A stretch of 64,000 bases of DNA from Acidobacteriota bacterium (GTDB lineage Bacteria > Acidobacteriota > Vicinamibacteria > Marinacidobacterales > Marinacidobacteraceae). The stretch lies in the NCBI GenBank assembly GCA_022820545.1, contig JAJEFG010000011.1, forward strand, positions 1-64,000, given 5' to 3'. How positions within the stretch are numbered: the stretch's first letter is position 1; each line of letters opens with the position of its first letter. This document shows positions 1 through 9,180 of this stretch, in pieces. The notes below the pieces were generated by a model. The model made no database searches and had not been told where the DNA came from. It worked only from the letters and a program-made list of their open reading frames with translations. A program made the position numbers and the translations under genes.

Positions 1-286
1 GGGCTGACGCCGGCGCTCCACGCCGTAGGGGCTGTCTGGGTTCTGGCGAGCCACGCGGGGGCGGGACTCATCTGGTCGGGGTGGGGTTGCGACGTGCGCG
101 GGGCGGAGCACCGCGGTGCCGGTCTGGAGACCGGCGTTCCAAACCGGCGGTCCCGTGGCCTTTCCCTTGTGCCAGAATTCCGGGTTGCCCAACTACGGAT
201 GAAAAGCGGCTCCGGCCTCCCTCGGATCCCGCCCCTCCAGTTCGCCCGGCGGGGTCCCGGTCCATGCCCCCTCTGAACACGCTCCG
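1..286. other. Region upstream of nqrA, no gene seen
   Basis: No convincing coding sequence is visible. Short open frames here have arginine- and proline-rich translations typical of random GC-rich DNA. The stretch holds one degenerate copy of the window-wide two-hairpin repeat near 112-141. The first bases may be the tail of a gene outside the window, but nothing supports that directly. No clear promoter for nqrA was recognised. Confidence 0.5.
112..141 (-). repeat. Two-hairpin palindromic repeat, partial copy
   Basis: GCCGGTCT at 118-125 pairs with AGACCGGC at 128-135 and is followed by the family flank (CGTTCCAA, reverse orientation). The second hairpin is degenerate in this copy. Confidence 0.6.
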
Positions 287-1666
287 ATGAGTCTCCACAC
301 CGTACGCCGCGGGTTCGACGTACGGGTGCTGGGGGCCCCCGCGGTGGACGGGCGGGCCCCGGAACTCCGGGCGCCGTCCCGGATCGCGCTGCTCGGGGCG
401 GACTATCCGGGCATGCGGCCCACCATGCGGGTCCGGGAGGGAGACGCGGTCTCGCGGGGCGACGTCCTTTTCGAGGACAAGAAGACGCCCGGCGTCCGTT
501 TCACCGCCCCGCTTGGCGGGCGGGTCGCCGCGGTCCACCGGGGAGAGCGCCGGGCCTTCCTCTCGCTCGTGATCGAGGTGAATCCGGACGAGCGCTCCGG
601 CGGCGGCCGCTCGGGACACGTGGCCGGGGCCTGGTCGGGGAGACACCCGGACGCGCTCGACGCGGATGCGATCCGGGACCTTCTGCTCGAGTCAGGGGAG
701 TGGACCGCGATCCGGACCCGCCCCTTCGGCCGGGTGGCCAACCCGGAGTCCCGGCCCCGGGCGATCTTCGTGACGGCGATGGACTCCGCTCCGCTCGCCC
801 CCGACCCGGTGGCCGCGGTCGCCGGCCGGGAGACCGATCTGGAGTGGGGCCTCGCGGCGCTCGCGCAACTCACCGGCGGACCGGTCTTCGTCTGCTCCCG
901 GGCCGGCCGGCGCCTCCCGGTGGACGAAACCGGCCGGATCCGCCACGAGGAGTTCCGGGGACCGCACCCCGCCGGGACCGCGGGCCTTCACATTCACCGG
1001 CTGGCCCCCGTTCGCCGCGGCCAGGAGGCCTGGCACCTCGACGCCCAGGACCTCGCCTCCATCGGCGGCCTGTTCCGGACCGGCGCCGGTGACGCGCTCC
1101 GGGTGGTGGCGCTCGGAGGTCCGCCGGTACGGAGCCCCGGCCTGCTGCGCATGCCCATCGGCGCGCTGCTCACGGAGTTCGGGGCGCCGGAACCCGCGCC
1201 GGGCGAGCGCCGCGTCATTTCCGGGTCCCTCCTCGCGGGAAGGACCGCCGCGGACGACGTGACCGGCTACCTCGGCCGCTATCACCGGCAGGTGACGGTG
1301 CTCGAGGAGGACCGCCGCCGGCGCCTGCTGGGTTGGCTCGCGCCCGGCGCGGGAGCGGTCTCGGTGAGCCGCGCCTATCTGTCCAGCCTGCTGCCCGCGA
1401 GGCCCCGCCCCGTCACCACCGGGACGAACGGCTCGCGGCGCGCCATCGTTCCCATCGGGACCTACGACCGGGTGATGGCCTTCGACATCCCGGCGGCGAT
1501 GCTGTGCCGCGCCCTGCTCATGGAGGACATCGAGCGGGCCGAGGAGCTCGGCGCGCTCGAGCTCATCGAGGAGGACGTGGGCCTGCTGACCTTCGCCTGT
1601 CCCGCCAAGAACGACTACGGCCCGGCGCTCCGGCGGGTGCTGGACACCCTCGAGAAGGAAGGCTGA
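287..1666 (+). CDS. nqrA: Na+-translocating NADH-quinone reductase subunit A
   Basis: Peripheral subunit of the inner-membrane sodium-pumping NADH:quinone oxidoreductase. The 459-residue product is close to the usual family length of about 450. The N-terminal part carries the RnfC-like barrel-sandwich region (GADYPGMRPTM, then VREGDAV). The C-terminal part contains the family segments RAIVPIGTYDRVM and CRALLMEDIERAEELGALEL, and it ends in a Pro-Ala-Lys-Asn motif followed by LRRVLDTLEKEG. The ATG at 287 directly begins the conserved N-terminus. The stop codon overlaps the ATG of nqrB (TGATG), so the two are translationally coupled. The rest of the complex lies 3 kb downstream beyond a minus-strand insertion. 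Confidence 0.93.
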   Translation: MSLHTVRRGFDVRVLGAPAVDGRAPELRAPSRIALLGADYPGMRPTMRVREGDAVSRGDVLFEDKKTPGVRFTAPLGGRVAAVHRGERRAFLSLVIEVNPDERSGGGRSGHVAGAWSGRHPDALDADAIRDLLLESGEWTAIRTRPFGRVANPESRPRAIFVTAMDSAPLAPDPVAAVAGRETDLEWGLAALAQLTGGPVFVCSRAGRRLPVDETGRIRHEEFRGPHPAGTAGLHIHRLAPVRRGQEAWHLDAQDLASIGGLFRTGAGDALRVVALGGPPVRSPGLLRMPIGALLTEFGAPEPAPGERRVISGSLLAGRTAADDVTGYLGRYHRQVTVLEEDRRRRLLGWLAPGAGAVSVSRAYLSSLLPARPRPVTTGTNGSRRAIVPIGTYDRVMAFDIPAAMLCRALLMEDIERAEELGALELIEEDVGLLTFACPAKNDYGPALRRVLDTLEKEG

Positions 1667-2916
1667 TGCTCCGCGGGCTCCTCGACCGCTTCGGCGCGCC
1701 GTTCGAGAAGGGAGGACGCCTCCACCGGCTCTGGCCCCTCTGGGACGCCCAGGACACCTTCCTCTACACCCCGGGCAAGACGACCGCCGGGCCGTCCCAC
1801 GGCCGCGACCGGCTGGACATGAAGCGCCTCATGTTCACCGTGGTCATCGCGCTCGCGGGCACGGTGGCGATGGCGTTCTACAACACCGGCCTCCAGGCGA
1901 ACCTCGCGATCTCCCACGGCGCCACGCCGCTGCCCGGCTGGCGCACCGCGGTCATCGAGGCGCTCGGAATCGGGTTCTCCCCCGACAGCGTGCTGGCCGC
2001 CGTCATTCACGGCGGGCTCTGGTACCTACCCGTGCTGATCGTCACCTTCGCGGTCGGCGGCGCCTGGGAGATGCTCTTCGCGATCATCCGGCGCCACGAG
2101 GTGAGCGAGGGATTCCTGGTGACCGGGATGCTCTTCCCGCTCATCCTGCCTCCCACCGTGCCGCTCTGGCAGGTGGCGCTCGGCATCAGCTTCGGGGTGG
2201 TGGTCGGCAAGGAGATCTTCGGCGGCAGCGGCTTCAACATCCTGAACCCGGCGCTCACCGCCCGCGCCTTCCTCTTCTTCGCGTATCCGAGCGACCTGAC
2301 CGGCGACCGCATCTGGATCGCCGCCGACACCGCCCCGGACGCCGTGAGCGGGGCCACCTGGCTCGCCCGGTTCAGCCTCACCGGCAACGAGGCGTTCGCG
2401 GAGACCTTCCACCCGGCGGGCGGACCCGGGATCACCGCCTGGGACGCGTTCATCGGGTTCCTCCCCGGCTCGATGGGCGAGACCTCGGTGCTCGCCTGCC
2501 TCTTCGGCGCGGTGGTGCTGGCGGCGACCGGGATCGGCTCGCTCCGCATCATGCTCGCGGTGGCGGCCGGGACCCTGCTGATGGGCGGCCTCCTGAACCT
2601 CGTCGGCTCGGACACGAACCCCTTCTTCGCGGTGCCCTTCTGGTGGCACTACCTGATGGGCGGCTGGGCCTTCGGCACCGTCTTCATGGCCACCGAGCCG
2701 GTGACCGCGCCCTCCACGGACGGCGGGCGGCTGGTCTACGGCTTCCTCATCGGCGTGCTCGTGGTCCTGATCCGGGTCGTGAACCCCGCCTACCCGGAGG
2801 GAATGATGCTCTCGATCCTGCTGATGAACGTCTTCGCGCCGCTCATCGACCACTTCGCGCTCCGGAGCAACGTCCGCCGCCGCGCGGCGGCTTACCTTTC
2901 GGACGCCGGGCCATGA
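1666..2916 (+). CDS. nqrB: Na+-translocating NADH-quinone reductase subunit B
   Basis: Multi-spanning membrane subunit that carries a covalently bound FMN and riboflavin and forms part of the Na+ path. The 416-residue product is the normal length. An N-terminal cytoplasmic segment (LWDAQDTFLYTPGKT) precedes about ten hydrophobic helices. The SGAT flavinylation motif is present, with Thr231 as the expected FMN acceptor, which ApbE (encoded downstream) would modify. The ATG at 1666 overlaps the nqrA stop and starts at the conserved MLRGLLDRF. A longer in-frame reading from 1333 is an artefact inside nqrA. No nqrC follows directly; the operon is interrupted after this gene. Confidence 0.93.
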   Translation: MLRGLLDRFGAPFEKGGRLHRLWPLWDAQDTFLYTPGKTTAGPSHGRDRLDMKRLMFTVVIALAGTVAMAFYNTGLQANLAISHGATPLPGWRTAVIEALGIGFSPDSVLAAVIHGGLWYLPVLIVTFAVGGAWEMLFAIIRRHEVSEGFLVTGMLFPLILPPTVPLWQVALGISFGVVVGKEIFGGSGFNILNPALTARAFLFFAYPSDLTGDRIWIAADTAPDAVSGATWLARFSLTGNEAFAETFHPAGGPGITAWDAFIGFLPGSMGETSVLACLFGAVVLAATGIGSLRIMLAVAAGTLLMGGLLNLVGSDTNPFFAVPFWWHYLMGGWAFGTVFMATEPVTAPSTDGGRLVYGFLIGVLVVLIRVVNPAYPEGMMLSILLMNVFAPLIDHFALRSNVRRRAAAYLSDAGP

Positions 2917-3259
2917 GCTCGGAATCGGAGCTTCAGGGCTTTCTCGGCGCCCGCGAAGGGTGTCCCGACGAACACGGCCGGAGAAAGCACGCCGCACGGC
3001 AAGAAACGCTCGGGCGAGGTGTGTAGAATCCGGTGCGTAACCCCCCCCGGGCCTCGCCTTTCCGGCGCCCCGGGGGCTTTCCTTGTACGGGCCGTTTCGC
3101 TGTCTCAGGCGAAGCCGAACAGCGGCGGGAAGCAGTCCAGGGGGTGATTCGGCGGCGATCCAGGGGGTGATTCGGCGACAGTCCAGGGGGTGATTCGGCG
3201 GCCACGCAGGGGGTGATTCGGCGACCGTCGGGCGAGGCCGGGCGAACGCCCGGCCGCCG
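2917..3259. other. Intergenic scar between nqrB and uppS
   Basis: No complete gene is seen. A possible short transcript begins here: a -10-like TAGAAT at 3024-3029 precedes a GC hairpin (CCCCCGGG 3044-3051 with CCCGGGGG 3069-3076) followed by CTTTCCTT, which may be a terminator. Bases 3105-3131 repeat, at 25 of 27 positions, the last nine codons of the minus-strand gene ending at 4015 (FPPLFGFA and stop), so they look like the tail of a lost paralogue. Immediately after it come four 23-bp tandem repeats. Confidence 0.5.
3135..3226. repeat. Four 23-bp tandem repeats, IS21-like end array
   Basis: Four uninterrupted 23-bp units (3135-3157, 3158-3180, 3181-3203, 3204-3226) share the core CAGGGGGTGATTCGGCG and differ at the flanking bases. 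There are no spacers, so this is not a CRISPR. Short multiple terminal repeats of this kind are typical of IS21-family element ends. No istA or istB gene is visible, so this would be a remnant. The family assignment is inference. Confidence 0.6.
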
Positions 3260-3994
3260 CTACCCCGGGCCGCCCGACCGCCGCCCGCGCCGCTGGTAGG
3301 CGAGGATGGCCTCGTAGAGGTCCCGCTGCCGGAAGTCCGGCCAGAGGGTGAGCGTGGTCCAGAACTCGGTGTGGGCGCTCTGGAAGAGCAGGAAGTTGGA
3401 GACCCGCATCTCGCCGCTGGTGCGGATCAGCAAGTCCGGATCGGGCAGGCCGCTGGTGGTGAGGTATTCCCCGAACCGGCGTTCGTCGAGTTCGGGCGCC
3501 TTCCCCTCCCGGGCCGCGCGGGCGGCGATCCGGCGGACGGCGTCCACGATCTCCGCGCGGCTTCCGTAGTTCACGGCCACACTGAGGGTGAGCCCCCGGC
3601 AGGCCTTCGTCGCTTCCGTGGTCCGTCCGAGCCCTGCCTGCAGGTCCGTGGGCAGCTCACCCAGCCGGCCGATTGCCCGGAAGCGAATGTCGTTGGCCAC
3701 CAGGTTGTCCGTTTCCTGCCGCAGGTACCGCCCCACGAGCTCCAGGAGCGCCGCGACCTCCCCGGGAGGCCGGCGCCAGTTCTCGCTCGAGAAGGCGAAG
3801 ACGGTGAGCGCGCCGAGTCCCAGCCGGGCGGCGCCCTCGACGGTGTCCCGCACGGACTCGACTCCGGCCGCGTGACCCTCGATGCGCGTGAGTCCCCGGG
3901 CGGCCGCCCAGCGGCCGTTCCCGTCCATGATGGCGGCGACGTGCCGCGGCAGCCGGGTGCGGTCGATCTCCGCGAGCAACTCGGCGGTTCGCAC
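3260..3994 (-). CDS. uppS: Isoprenyl transferase (undecaprenyl diphosphate synthase)
   Basis: Cis-prenyltransferase that condenses isopentenyl diphosphate units into the lipid carrier for cell-wall synthesis. With a GTG start at 3994 the product is 244 residues, normal for the family. The catalytic motif MDGNGRW has its Asp at residue 24. Further family motifs follow: FAFSSENWRRP, VAVNYGSRAEI and DLLIRTSGEMRVSNFLL, then LWPDF. The frame stays open upstream into the preceding gene, but the extension reads as out-of-frame permease sequence, and the GTG lies just after that gene's stop (4015), so I chose it. It follows the membrane-protein gene by about 20 bp and is probably co-transcribed with it and padR. 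Confidence 0.88.
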   Translation of the reverse strand: MRTAELLAEIDRTRLPRHVAAIMDGNGRWAAARGLTRIEGHAAGVESVRDTVEGAARLGLGALTVFAFSSENWRRPPGEVAALLELVGRYLRQETDNLVANDIRFRAIGRLGELPTDLQAGLGRTTEATKACRGLTLSVAVNYGSRAEIVDAVRRIAARAAREGKAPELDERRFGEYLTTSGLPDPDLLIRTSGEMRVSNFLLFQSAHTEFWTTLTLWPDFRQRDLYEAILAYQRRGRRSGGPG

Positions 3995-4014
3995 CGCGTT
4001 GGCCGCGGGCCGCC

Positions 4015-5379
4015 TCAGGCGAACCCGAAGAGCGGCGGGAAGCCGAGCACGACCAGCGCCGCCCAGGCGGCGTACACCGGCAGGTAGGCGGTCTGCCAGC
4101 GCTCGAGCGCGGCGAACGGGCCGCGGCCGCGGACGAAGCGGGCGTAGAGCCACGCCGACCACCCCAGGTTCACCAGCAGCACGAGGTTCTCGCCGAGCGC
4201 CGCCACCCGGTTCGGGCTGAACCCGAACTCGGAGATGCGCGCCGCGATCGCCGCCAGCGCGACCCCGTCGGCGACCAGCGCGCTCACCACCAGCACGAGC
4301 AGGATGCGGTCGAAGAGGTCGGGCGGAGCCAGCGGGTCGCGGGCCGAGACGGCGTAGAGCAGCAGGCCGAGCACGACGGCGAGCAGCAGGTCGAATGCGA
4401 TCAGCACCTCGCGCTCCACGCCGACGCCGCGCCCGGTCCAGGCCATCGCGGCGAGCAGGGCGAGCAGCAGGCCGGCGAACAGCGGGGTGAAGACCCGGGT
4501 GAGGACGGGCGCCATGTTCTCGATGACGCTCTGCTTCGCCTCCACCAGCCAGGCGCCGACGATGACCGCGCCCGCCGCCCCGCTCGGGAGGATCAGGCGC
4601 TGCGCGGACCCCTCCACGTCAAGGCCGATCGCCTCGAAGCTGATGATCGTGAACGCGGTGAGCACCCCGCCCCCCAGCGCGATCAGCACGAAGTAGATGA
4701 AGAGTTCCCCCGAGAAGCGGACGAAGTCCATGCGCCCGGCGACGTTCCCCCACCAGCGTCCCCCGACGTAGGCCACGCCCACCGCGAGCCAGAGCGCGAT
4801 CGGAAGGTGCAGCGCCGCCAGCAGCTCGGTGTGCCCGCCGGGCTCGAACGGGATCACGTTCACGGCCACCGCGGCGGCGGCGAACGCCCCCGCCAGCCCG
4901 ACGCAGCGCGCGCGGTCGAGGCCGCGTTTCCAGGCGAAGTACCCGGCGAGGAGGGGCAGGACGAAGAGGCTGGCGTTCAGGGCGTAGAAGCCGCTCTCGC
5001 CGAACTGGTGGCCGAAAAGCTGGGGAAGCTGGATGGCGAGCGCCGCCGCGACGGCGAGACCGAGCACGACCGGGATCTCGCGGCGGGCGGCGCGGCCGGA
5101 GGCGGCGTCCTCCTCCGGGGCGGCCACGAGCTGCTTCCAGAGCCGGTCGGAGTGCTCGCGGGCGAACTCGCGGGAGACCGCGTCGAGCCGTCCCATGCGC
5201 TTCACGGCCACCAGGAACGCTTCGTCCCCGGCGAGCCCGGCTTCGAGGAGCGCCGCGATCTGGTCGCGGAGGTGGCCTTCGAGCTCGTCCACGTCCTCCG
5301 GACGGAGCGCCGGCTGCCGGCGCAGCCAGGTCCGCCAGCGGGTGATCTGCGCTTCGAGCGCGTCCGTGAGTTCGGTCAC
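4015..5379 (-). CDS. PadR-associated membrane protein (permease prefix plus DUF4153-like)
   Basis: 454-residue membrane protein. Residues 1 to about 85 form a soluble helical domain of the permease-prefix/HAAS type (WLRRQPALRPEDVDELEGHL, then FLVAVKRMGRLDAVSREFA), which commonly accompanies PadR regulators. The rest is about ten hydrophobic helices. The C-terminal segment, including EFGFSPNRVAALGENLVLL, resembles DUF4153. The substrate is unknown. The gene lies 27 bp downstream of padR, the usual arrangement in which PadR controls its neighbour. Its last nine codons are duplicated at 3105-3131. Confidence 0.7.
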   Translation of the reverse strand: MTELTDALEAQITRWRTWLRRQPALRPEDVDELEGHLRDQIAALLEAGLAGDEAFLVAVKRMGRLDAVSREFAREHSDRLWKQLVAAPEEDAASGRAARREIPVVLGLAVAAALAIQLPQLFGHQFGESGFYALNASLFVLPLLAGYFAWKRGLDRARCVGLAGAFAAAAVAVNVIPFEPGGHTELLAALHLPIALWLAVGVAYVGGRWWGNVAGRMDFVRFSGELFIYFVLIALGGGVLTAFTIISFEAIGLDVEGSAQRLILPSGAAGAVIVGAWLVEAKQSVIENMAPVLTRVFTPLFAGLLLALLAAMAWTGRGVGVEREVLIAFDLLLAVVLGLLLYAVSARDPLAPPDLFDRILLVLVVSALVADGVALAAIAARISEFGFSPNRVAALGENLVLLVNLGWSAWLYARFVRGRGPFAALERWQTAYLPVYAAWAALVVLGFPPLFGFA

Positions 5380-5406
5380 CCGGGCTCCACCTGATCCCTC
5401 CGCGGG

Positions 5407-5751
5407 CTACGCGAAGGCGAACCTCATCCCGGTCCAGATGCCTCGCAGCGCGGAATCCACCACCTGCCACTGGCGCCGCTGCGCCGCCAGGTGCGCCGTT
5501 CCCTCGCTCGTGATGCGGTAGTACCGCCGCCGGCGTCCGGTTTCCGCGGTGGCCCAGCGCGCCTCCACGTAGCCGAACCGCTCGAGGCGGTGGAGCACCG
5601 GATAGAGCATACCGTCGGTCCACTGGAGCTCGCCGCCGGAGAGCTCCGCCACGCGCCGGATGATCGCGTAGCCGTAGCTGTCGCCTTCGGCGAGGATGGC
5701 CAGCACGAGCGGCGTCGCGGAGGCCGCGACCAGGTCCTTGCCGATGTTCAT
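5407..5751 (-). CDS. PadR family transcriptional regulator
   Basis: 114-residue winged-helix repressor. The PadR signature is clear: PLVLAILAEGDSYGYAIIRR, GELQWTDGMLYPVLHRLE and RRRYYRITSEG, followed by a short C-terminal dimerisation helix. The frame can be extended upstream to 5823, but ATG 5751 starts at the conserved MNIGKDLVAASATPLVL, and the extension would run through the probable operator. It is transcribed divergently from nqrC, so it may control both its own operon and the nqrCDEF half of the Na+-NQR genes. That regulatory link is inferred from position. Confidence 0.88.
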   Translation of the reverse strand: MNIGKDLVAASATPLVLAILAEGDSYGYAIIRRVAELSGGELQWTDGMLYPVLHRLERFGYVEARWATAETGRRRRYYRITSEGTAHLAAQRRQWQVVDSALRGIWTGMRFAFA

Positions 5752-5792
5752 CGCGGGTCTCGCCCACGAGGAGACCGGGATGCCTCCGTCAG

Positions 5793-5828
5793 ATACATAA
5801 CGACAGCATGCATTGATCTGCAATGTAT
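5793..5828. promoter_or_regulatory. Probable PadR operator between padR and nqrC
   Basis: The half-sites ATACAT (5793-5798) and ATGTAT (5823-5828) are inverted relative to each other, with the palindrome ATGCAT (5808-5813) between them and a perfect CATTG-N5-CAATG repeat at 5811-5825. ATGT/ACAT-type palindromes are typical PadR targets. The block is AT-rich in GC-rich surroundings and lies between the two divergent starts. Confidence 0.55.
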
Positions 5829-5878
5829 GTCAAGCGCCGCGTTTCGGCGCGCCCGGACGCCGGACCGGCGGCTAACAT

Positions 5879-6667
5879 TTGTCCGCCTTTTTCGTGACCA
5901 CCGCCCGCTACATCCTGGCGTTCGCGGGCGCCGTGTGCCTGGTGTGCGCGGTGATGGTCTCCGGCTCGGCGGTCGCCCTCCGGGACCTCCAGGCGGCGAA
6001 CGCCGAGCAGGAGCGCCAGCGCAACGTTCTCTTCGCCGCGGGACTCGCCGATCCGGAAGAGGAACTCACCGACGCCGACATGGCTGAGCGCTTCGCCGCG
6101 GTGAGGGCCGTGGTGGTGGACCTCGAGACCGGAGCGGAGCTTCCGGAGGTGGACCCGGCGAGCGTGGATCCGCTGGTGGAGGCCGGCATCACGGACTCCT
6201 CACGGGCGGTGCCCGAGAACCTGGCGCGGGTGCGGCGGGTGGAGCGGCGGTCCGTCGTGTACCTCGTCGAGCCGGGCGGCGAACTCGACGTGGTCGTGCT
6301 CCCGGTGCGCGGGCAGGGGCTCTGGTCGGTGCTCTACGGCTACCTGGCCCTCGAGGCGGACCTCGACACGGTCCGCGGGCTCACCTTCTACGAGCACAAG
6401 GAGACCCCCGGCCTCGGCGGCGAGGTGGACAACCCCAACTGGAAGGCCCTCTGGCCCGGGCGCCGGGTGTTCGGAACCGCCGGGGAGCCGATCATCGAGG
6501 TGGCGCGGGCGGCCGCGGGGCCGGTCGCCGAGGACCCGCACCGGGTGGACGGGCTCGCCGGGGCCACCATGACCAGCCGCGGGGTCACCAACCTGCTGCG
6601 GTTCTGGCTCGCCGAGAACGGCTTCGGCCCGTTCCTCGAGCGGCTTCGCGGGGAGGCGGCCGGCTAA
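5879..6667 (+). CDS. nqrC: Na+-translocating NADH-quinone reductase subunit C
   Basis: Membrane-anchored periplasmic flavoprotein subunit of Na+-NQR, 262 residues. One N-terminal transmembrane helix (about residues 10-35) is followed by the FMN-binding domain. The motif [10 protein letters not shown] near the C-terminus holds Thr230, the expected covalent FMN attachment site. [17 protein letters not shown] is the other family hallmark. The likely start is TTG at 5879; an in-frame GTG a few codons on is an alternative. It begins the second half of the split nqr cluster and is followed by nqrD after 3 bp. Confidence 0.9.
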   Translation: MSAFFVTTARYILAFAGAVCLVCAVMVSGSAVALRDLQAANAEQERQRNVLFAAGLADPEEELTDADMAERFAAVRAVVVDLETGAELPEVDPASVDPLVEAGITDSSRAVPENLARVRRVERRSVVYLVEPGGELDVVVLPVRGQGLWSVLYGYLALEADLDTVRGLTFYEHKETPGLGGEVDNPNWKALWPGRRVFGTAGEPIIEVARAAAGPVAEDPHRVDGLAGATMTSRGVTNLLRFWLAENGFGPFLERLRGEAAG

Positions 6668-6670
6668 CCG

Positions 6671-7294
6671 ATGGCCACCGAGACGCGGCGGATCCTCATG
6701 GATCCGCTGATCCACAACAACCCGATCGCGCTCCAGGTGCTCGGGATCTGTTCGGCCCTCGCGGTCACCACCGGGATGCAGACCTCGGTGGTGATGAGCG
6801 CCGCGGTGGTGGCGGTGATCGCGCTCTCGAACCTGTCGGTCAGCCTCCTCCGGAACATGATCCCGACGAACATCCGGATCATCGTCCAGCTCACCATCAT
6901 CGCCTCGCTGGTCATCGTCACCGACCAGATCCTGAAGGCGTACGTCTACGAGATCTCGAAGCAGCTCAGCGTCTTCGTGGGCCTCATCATCACGAACTGC
7001 ATCATCATGGGCCGCGCGGAGGCGTTCGCGATGCAGAACCCCCCGCTGAAGAGCCTCATCGACGGGATCGGGAACGGGATGGGCTACGCGGCCATCCTGC
7101 TGGTGGTCGGGGCGGCGCGCGAGGTGTTCGGCGCCGGCACCTTCTGGGGCATCCCCGTGCTGCCGCTCGCTTCCGAGGGCGGCTGGTTCACGCCGAACGG
7201 GCTGATGAGCCTGTCGCCGGGCGCCTTCTTCGTGATCGGCTTCCTGATCTGGATCCTGCGGACCTTCCGGCCCGAGCAGAACGAGGCCGAGTGA
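6671..7294 (+). CDS. nqrD: Na+-translocating NADH-quinone reductase subunit D
   Basis: Integral membrane subunit of Na+-NQR, 207 residues with six predicted helices. It starts [20 protein letters not shown]. Cys27 (LGICSAL) and Cys110 ([14 protein letters not shown]) are the conserved pair that, with two cysteines of NqrE, hold the intramembrane iron centre. It overlaps the nqrE start by one base (TGATG) when ATG 7294 is used. Confidence 0.93.
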   Translation: MATETRRILMDPLIHNNPIALQVLGICSALAVTTGMQTSVVMSAAVVAVIALSNLSVSLLRNMIPTNIRIIVQLTIIASLVIVTDQILKAYVYEISKQLSVFVGLIITNCIIMGRAEAFAMQNPPLKSLIDGIGNGMGYAAILLVVGAAREVFGAGTFWGIPVLPLASEGGWFTPNGLMSLSPGAFFVIGFLIWILRTFRPEQNEAE

Positions 7295-7911
7295 TGCTCG
7301 AGGACTACCTGAACATCGCGGTCAAGGCGATCTTCGTCGAGAACATGGCCCTGACCTTCTTCCTCGGGATGTGCTCGTTCCTCGCGGTCTCGAAGCGGGT
7401 CAGCACCGCGATCGGCCTCGGGCTGGCGGTGGTCTTCGTCCTCACGGTGACGGTCCCGCTGAACCACGCCATCAACGACTACCTGCTCCGTCCCGGCGCC
7501 CTCGGCTGGGCGCACGCCTCGCTCACGGGCCAGGACCTGTCCTTCCTGCGCTTCTTGACCTTCATCGGGACGATCGCGGCCACGGTGCAGATCGTCGAGA
7601 TGGCGCTCGACCGGTTCTTCCCGACGCTCCACGCCGCCCTCGGCGTGTTCCTGCCGCTGATCGCGGTGAACTGCGCGATCCTGGGGGCGTCGCTCCTGAT
7701 GGTGGAACGGGGACTCACCCTGCCCGAGGCGGCGGTGTTCGGCTTCGGGTCCGGGGTCGGCTGGCTGCTCGCCATCGCCGCGCTCGCCGGCATCCGCGAA
7801 CGGCTGCGGTACCACCACATCCCGGCCGGCCTGCGCGGTCTGGGCATCACCTTCCTGCTCACCGGGCTGATGGCCATCGGCTTCCTGGCGTTCGGCGGCA
7901 TCCAGTTGTGA
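7294..7911 (+). CDS. nqrE: Na+-translocating NADH-quinone reductase subunit E
   Basis: Integral membrane subunit of Na+-NQR, 205 residues, homologous to NqrD but with inverted topology. Family motifs are [20 protein letters not shown] and [13 protein letters not shown]. Cys27 and Cys127 match the iron-ligand cysteines. GTG at 7291 is also in frame, but ATG 7294 gives the conserved MLEDY start. The 3' end overlaps nqrF by four bases. Confidence 0.93.
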   Translation: MLEDYLNIAVKAIFVENMALTFFLGMCSFLAVSKRVSTAIGLGLAVVFVLTVTVPLNHAINDYLLRPGALGWAHASLTGQDLSFLRFLTFIGTIAATVQIVEMALDRFFPTLHAALGVFLPLIAVNCAILGASLLMVERGLTLPEAAVFGFGSGVGWLLAIAALAGIRERLRYHHIPAGLRGLGITFLLTGLMAIGFLAFGGIQL

Positions 7912-9137
7912 GCACCGTCCTGCTGGGTGTCGCCGGCTTCACGGTGGTCATCCTGGCGCTGGTGGTGGTGCTCCTCTACGCCCGCAAGCGGCTGGTCGCC
8001 ACCGGGGAGGTGACGATCCGCATCAACGACGACCCGGAGCACGACATCTGCACCCCGGCGGGCGGCACGCTGCTCGGGACGCTGGCCGCGAACGGCCTCT
8101 TCATTCCCTCCGCGTGCGGCGGGAAGGGGAGCTGCGGGGTCTGCACGCTCAAGGTGCTCGACGGTGGGGGCGCCGTGCTCCCGACGGAGCGCAGCCACCT
8201 CACCCGGGGCGAGGAACGCGAAGGAGTCCGGCTCTCGTGCCAGGTCAAGGTGAAGCAGGACATCGCGATCGAGGTGGCCCCGGAACTGTTCAGCGTGCGC
8301 CAGTGGAAGTGCCGGGTCCGGTCGAACCACAACGTCGCGACCTTCATCAAGGAGCTGGTGCTGGAACTCCCCGCCGGGGAGGAGGTCCCCTTCCGCGCGG
8401 GCGGCTACATCCAGATCGACTGTCCGCCCTACGAGCTGAGCTACGAGGACTTCGACATCGAGGAGGAGTACCGGGACGACTGGGACCGCTTCAACATGTG
8501 GCAGTACCGGGCCACCGTCGCCGAGGACGAGGAGGTGGTGCGGGCCTACTCCATGGCGAACTATCCGGAGGAGCGCGGGGTCATCCTGCTGAACGTGCGG
8601 ATCGCCTCGCCGCCGCCCCGGATGCCCGACGTCCCGCCGGGCAAGATGACCTCGTGGCTCTTCGCGCTGAAGCCCGGCGACGAGGTGACGATCTCGGGCC
8701 CCTTCGGCGAGTTCTTCGCGAAGGAGACGGACAACGAGATGGTCTTCGTGGGCGGCGGGGCGGGGATGGCGCCGATGCGCTCCCACATCTTCGACCAGTT
8801 CCGGCGGCTGCACACCGGCCGCAAGGTCTCGTTCTGGTACGGCGCCCGCAGCCTCCGGGAGGCCTTCTACCAGGACGACTTCGACGCGATCGCGGCGGAG
8901 AACCCCAACTTCGACTGGAAGCTGGCGCTCTCGGAGCCGCTGCCCGAGGACAACTGGACCGGCTACACCGGCTTCATCCACCAGGTCCTCTACGACAACT
9001 ACCTGAAGGACCACCCCAACCCGGAGGACGCCGAGTACTACCTCTGCGGTCCGCCGATGATGCTCAAGGCGTGCCTCCAGATGCTCGACAGCCTCGGCGT
9101 CGAGCCCGAGAACATCGCCTTCGACGACTTCGGGTAG
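7908..9137 (+). CDS. nqrF: Na+-translocating NADH-quinone reductase subunit F
   Basis: NADH-oxidising subunit that passes electrons from NADH via FAD to a [2Fe-2S] cluster. The GTG at 7908 gives 409 residues, the normal size. One N-terminal membrane anchor (about residues 3-25) is followed by a ferredoxin domain with cluster cysteines 70, 76, 79 and 111 ([10 protein letters not shown], then LSCQ). The ferredoxin-reductase domain has the FAD motif RAYSMANYP and the NAD-binding [12 protein letters not shown], and the protein ends AFDDFG. The reading frame is open upstream inside nqrE; the GTG overlapping the nqrE stop is the natural start. Confidence 0.93.
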   Translation: MSTVLLGVAGFTVVILALVVVLLYARKRLVATGEVTIRINDDPEHDICTPAGGTLLGTLAANGLFIPSACGGKGSCGVCTLKVLDGGGAVLPTERSHLTRGEEREGVRLSCQVKVKQDIAIEVAPELFSVRQWKCRVRSNHNVATFIKELVLELPAGEEVPFRAGGYIQIDCPPYELSYEDFDIEEEYRDDWDRFNMWQYRATVAEDEEVVRAYSMANYPEERGVILLNVRIASPPPRMPDVPPGKMTSWLFALKPGDEVTISGPFGEFFAKETDNEMVFVGGGAGMAPMRSHIFDQFRRLHTGRKVSFWYGARSLREAFYQDDFDAIAAENPNFDWKLALSEPLPEDNWTGYTGFIHQVLYDNYLKDHPNPEDAEYYLCGPPMMLKACLQMLDSLGVEPENIAFDDFG

Positions 9138-9180
9138 GCTCCATCGCACCACCGCGACACCTCGCCAAAGGGAGGACAGC

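Noticed and set aside
81-290. Open frames upstream of nqrA
   Set aside because: Arg/Pro-rich translations overlapping a palindromic repeat, with no domain or ribosome-binding site.
1333-1665. N-terminal extension of nqrB
   Set aside because: It lies within nqrA in another frame and is Arg-rich; the coupled ATG at 1666 matches the family start.
3135-3226. Repeat array as a CRISPR
   Set aside because: Units are directly contiguous with no spacers and no cas genes nearby.
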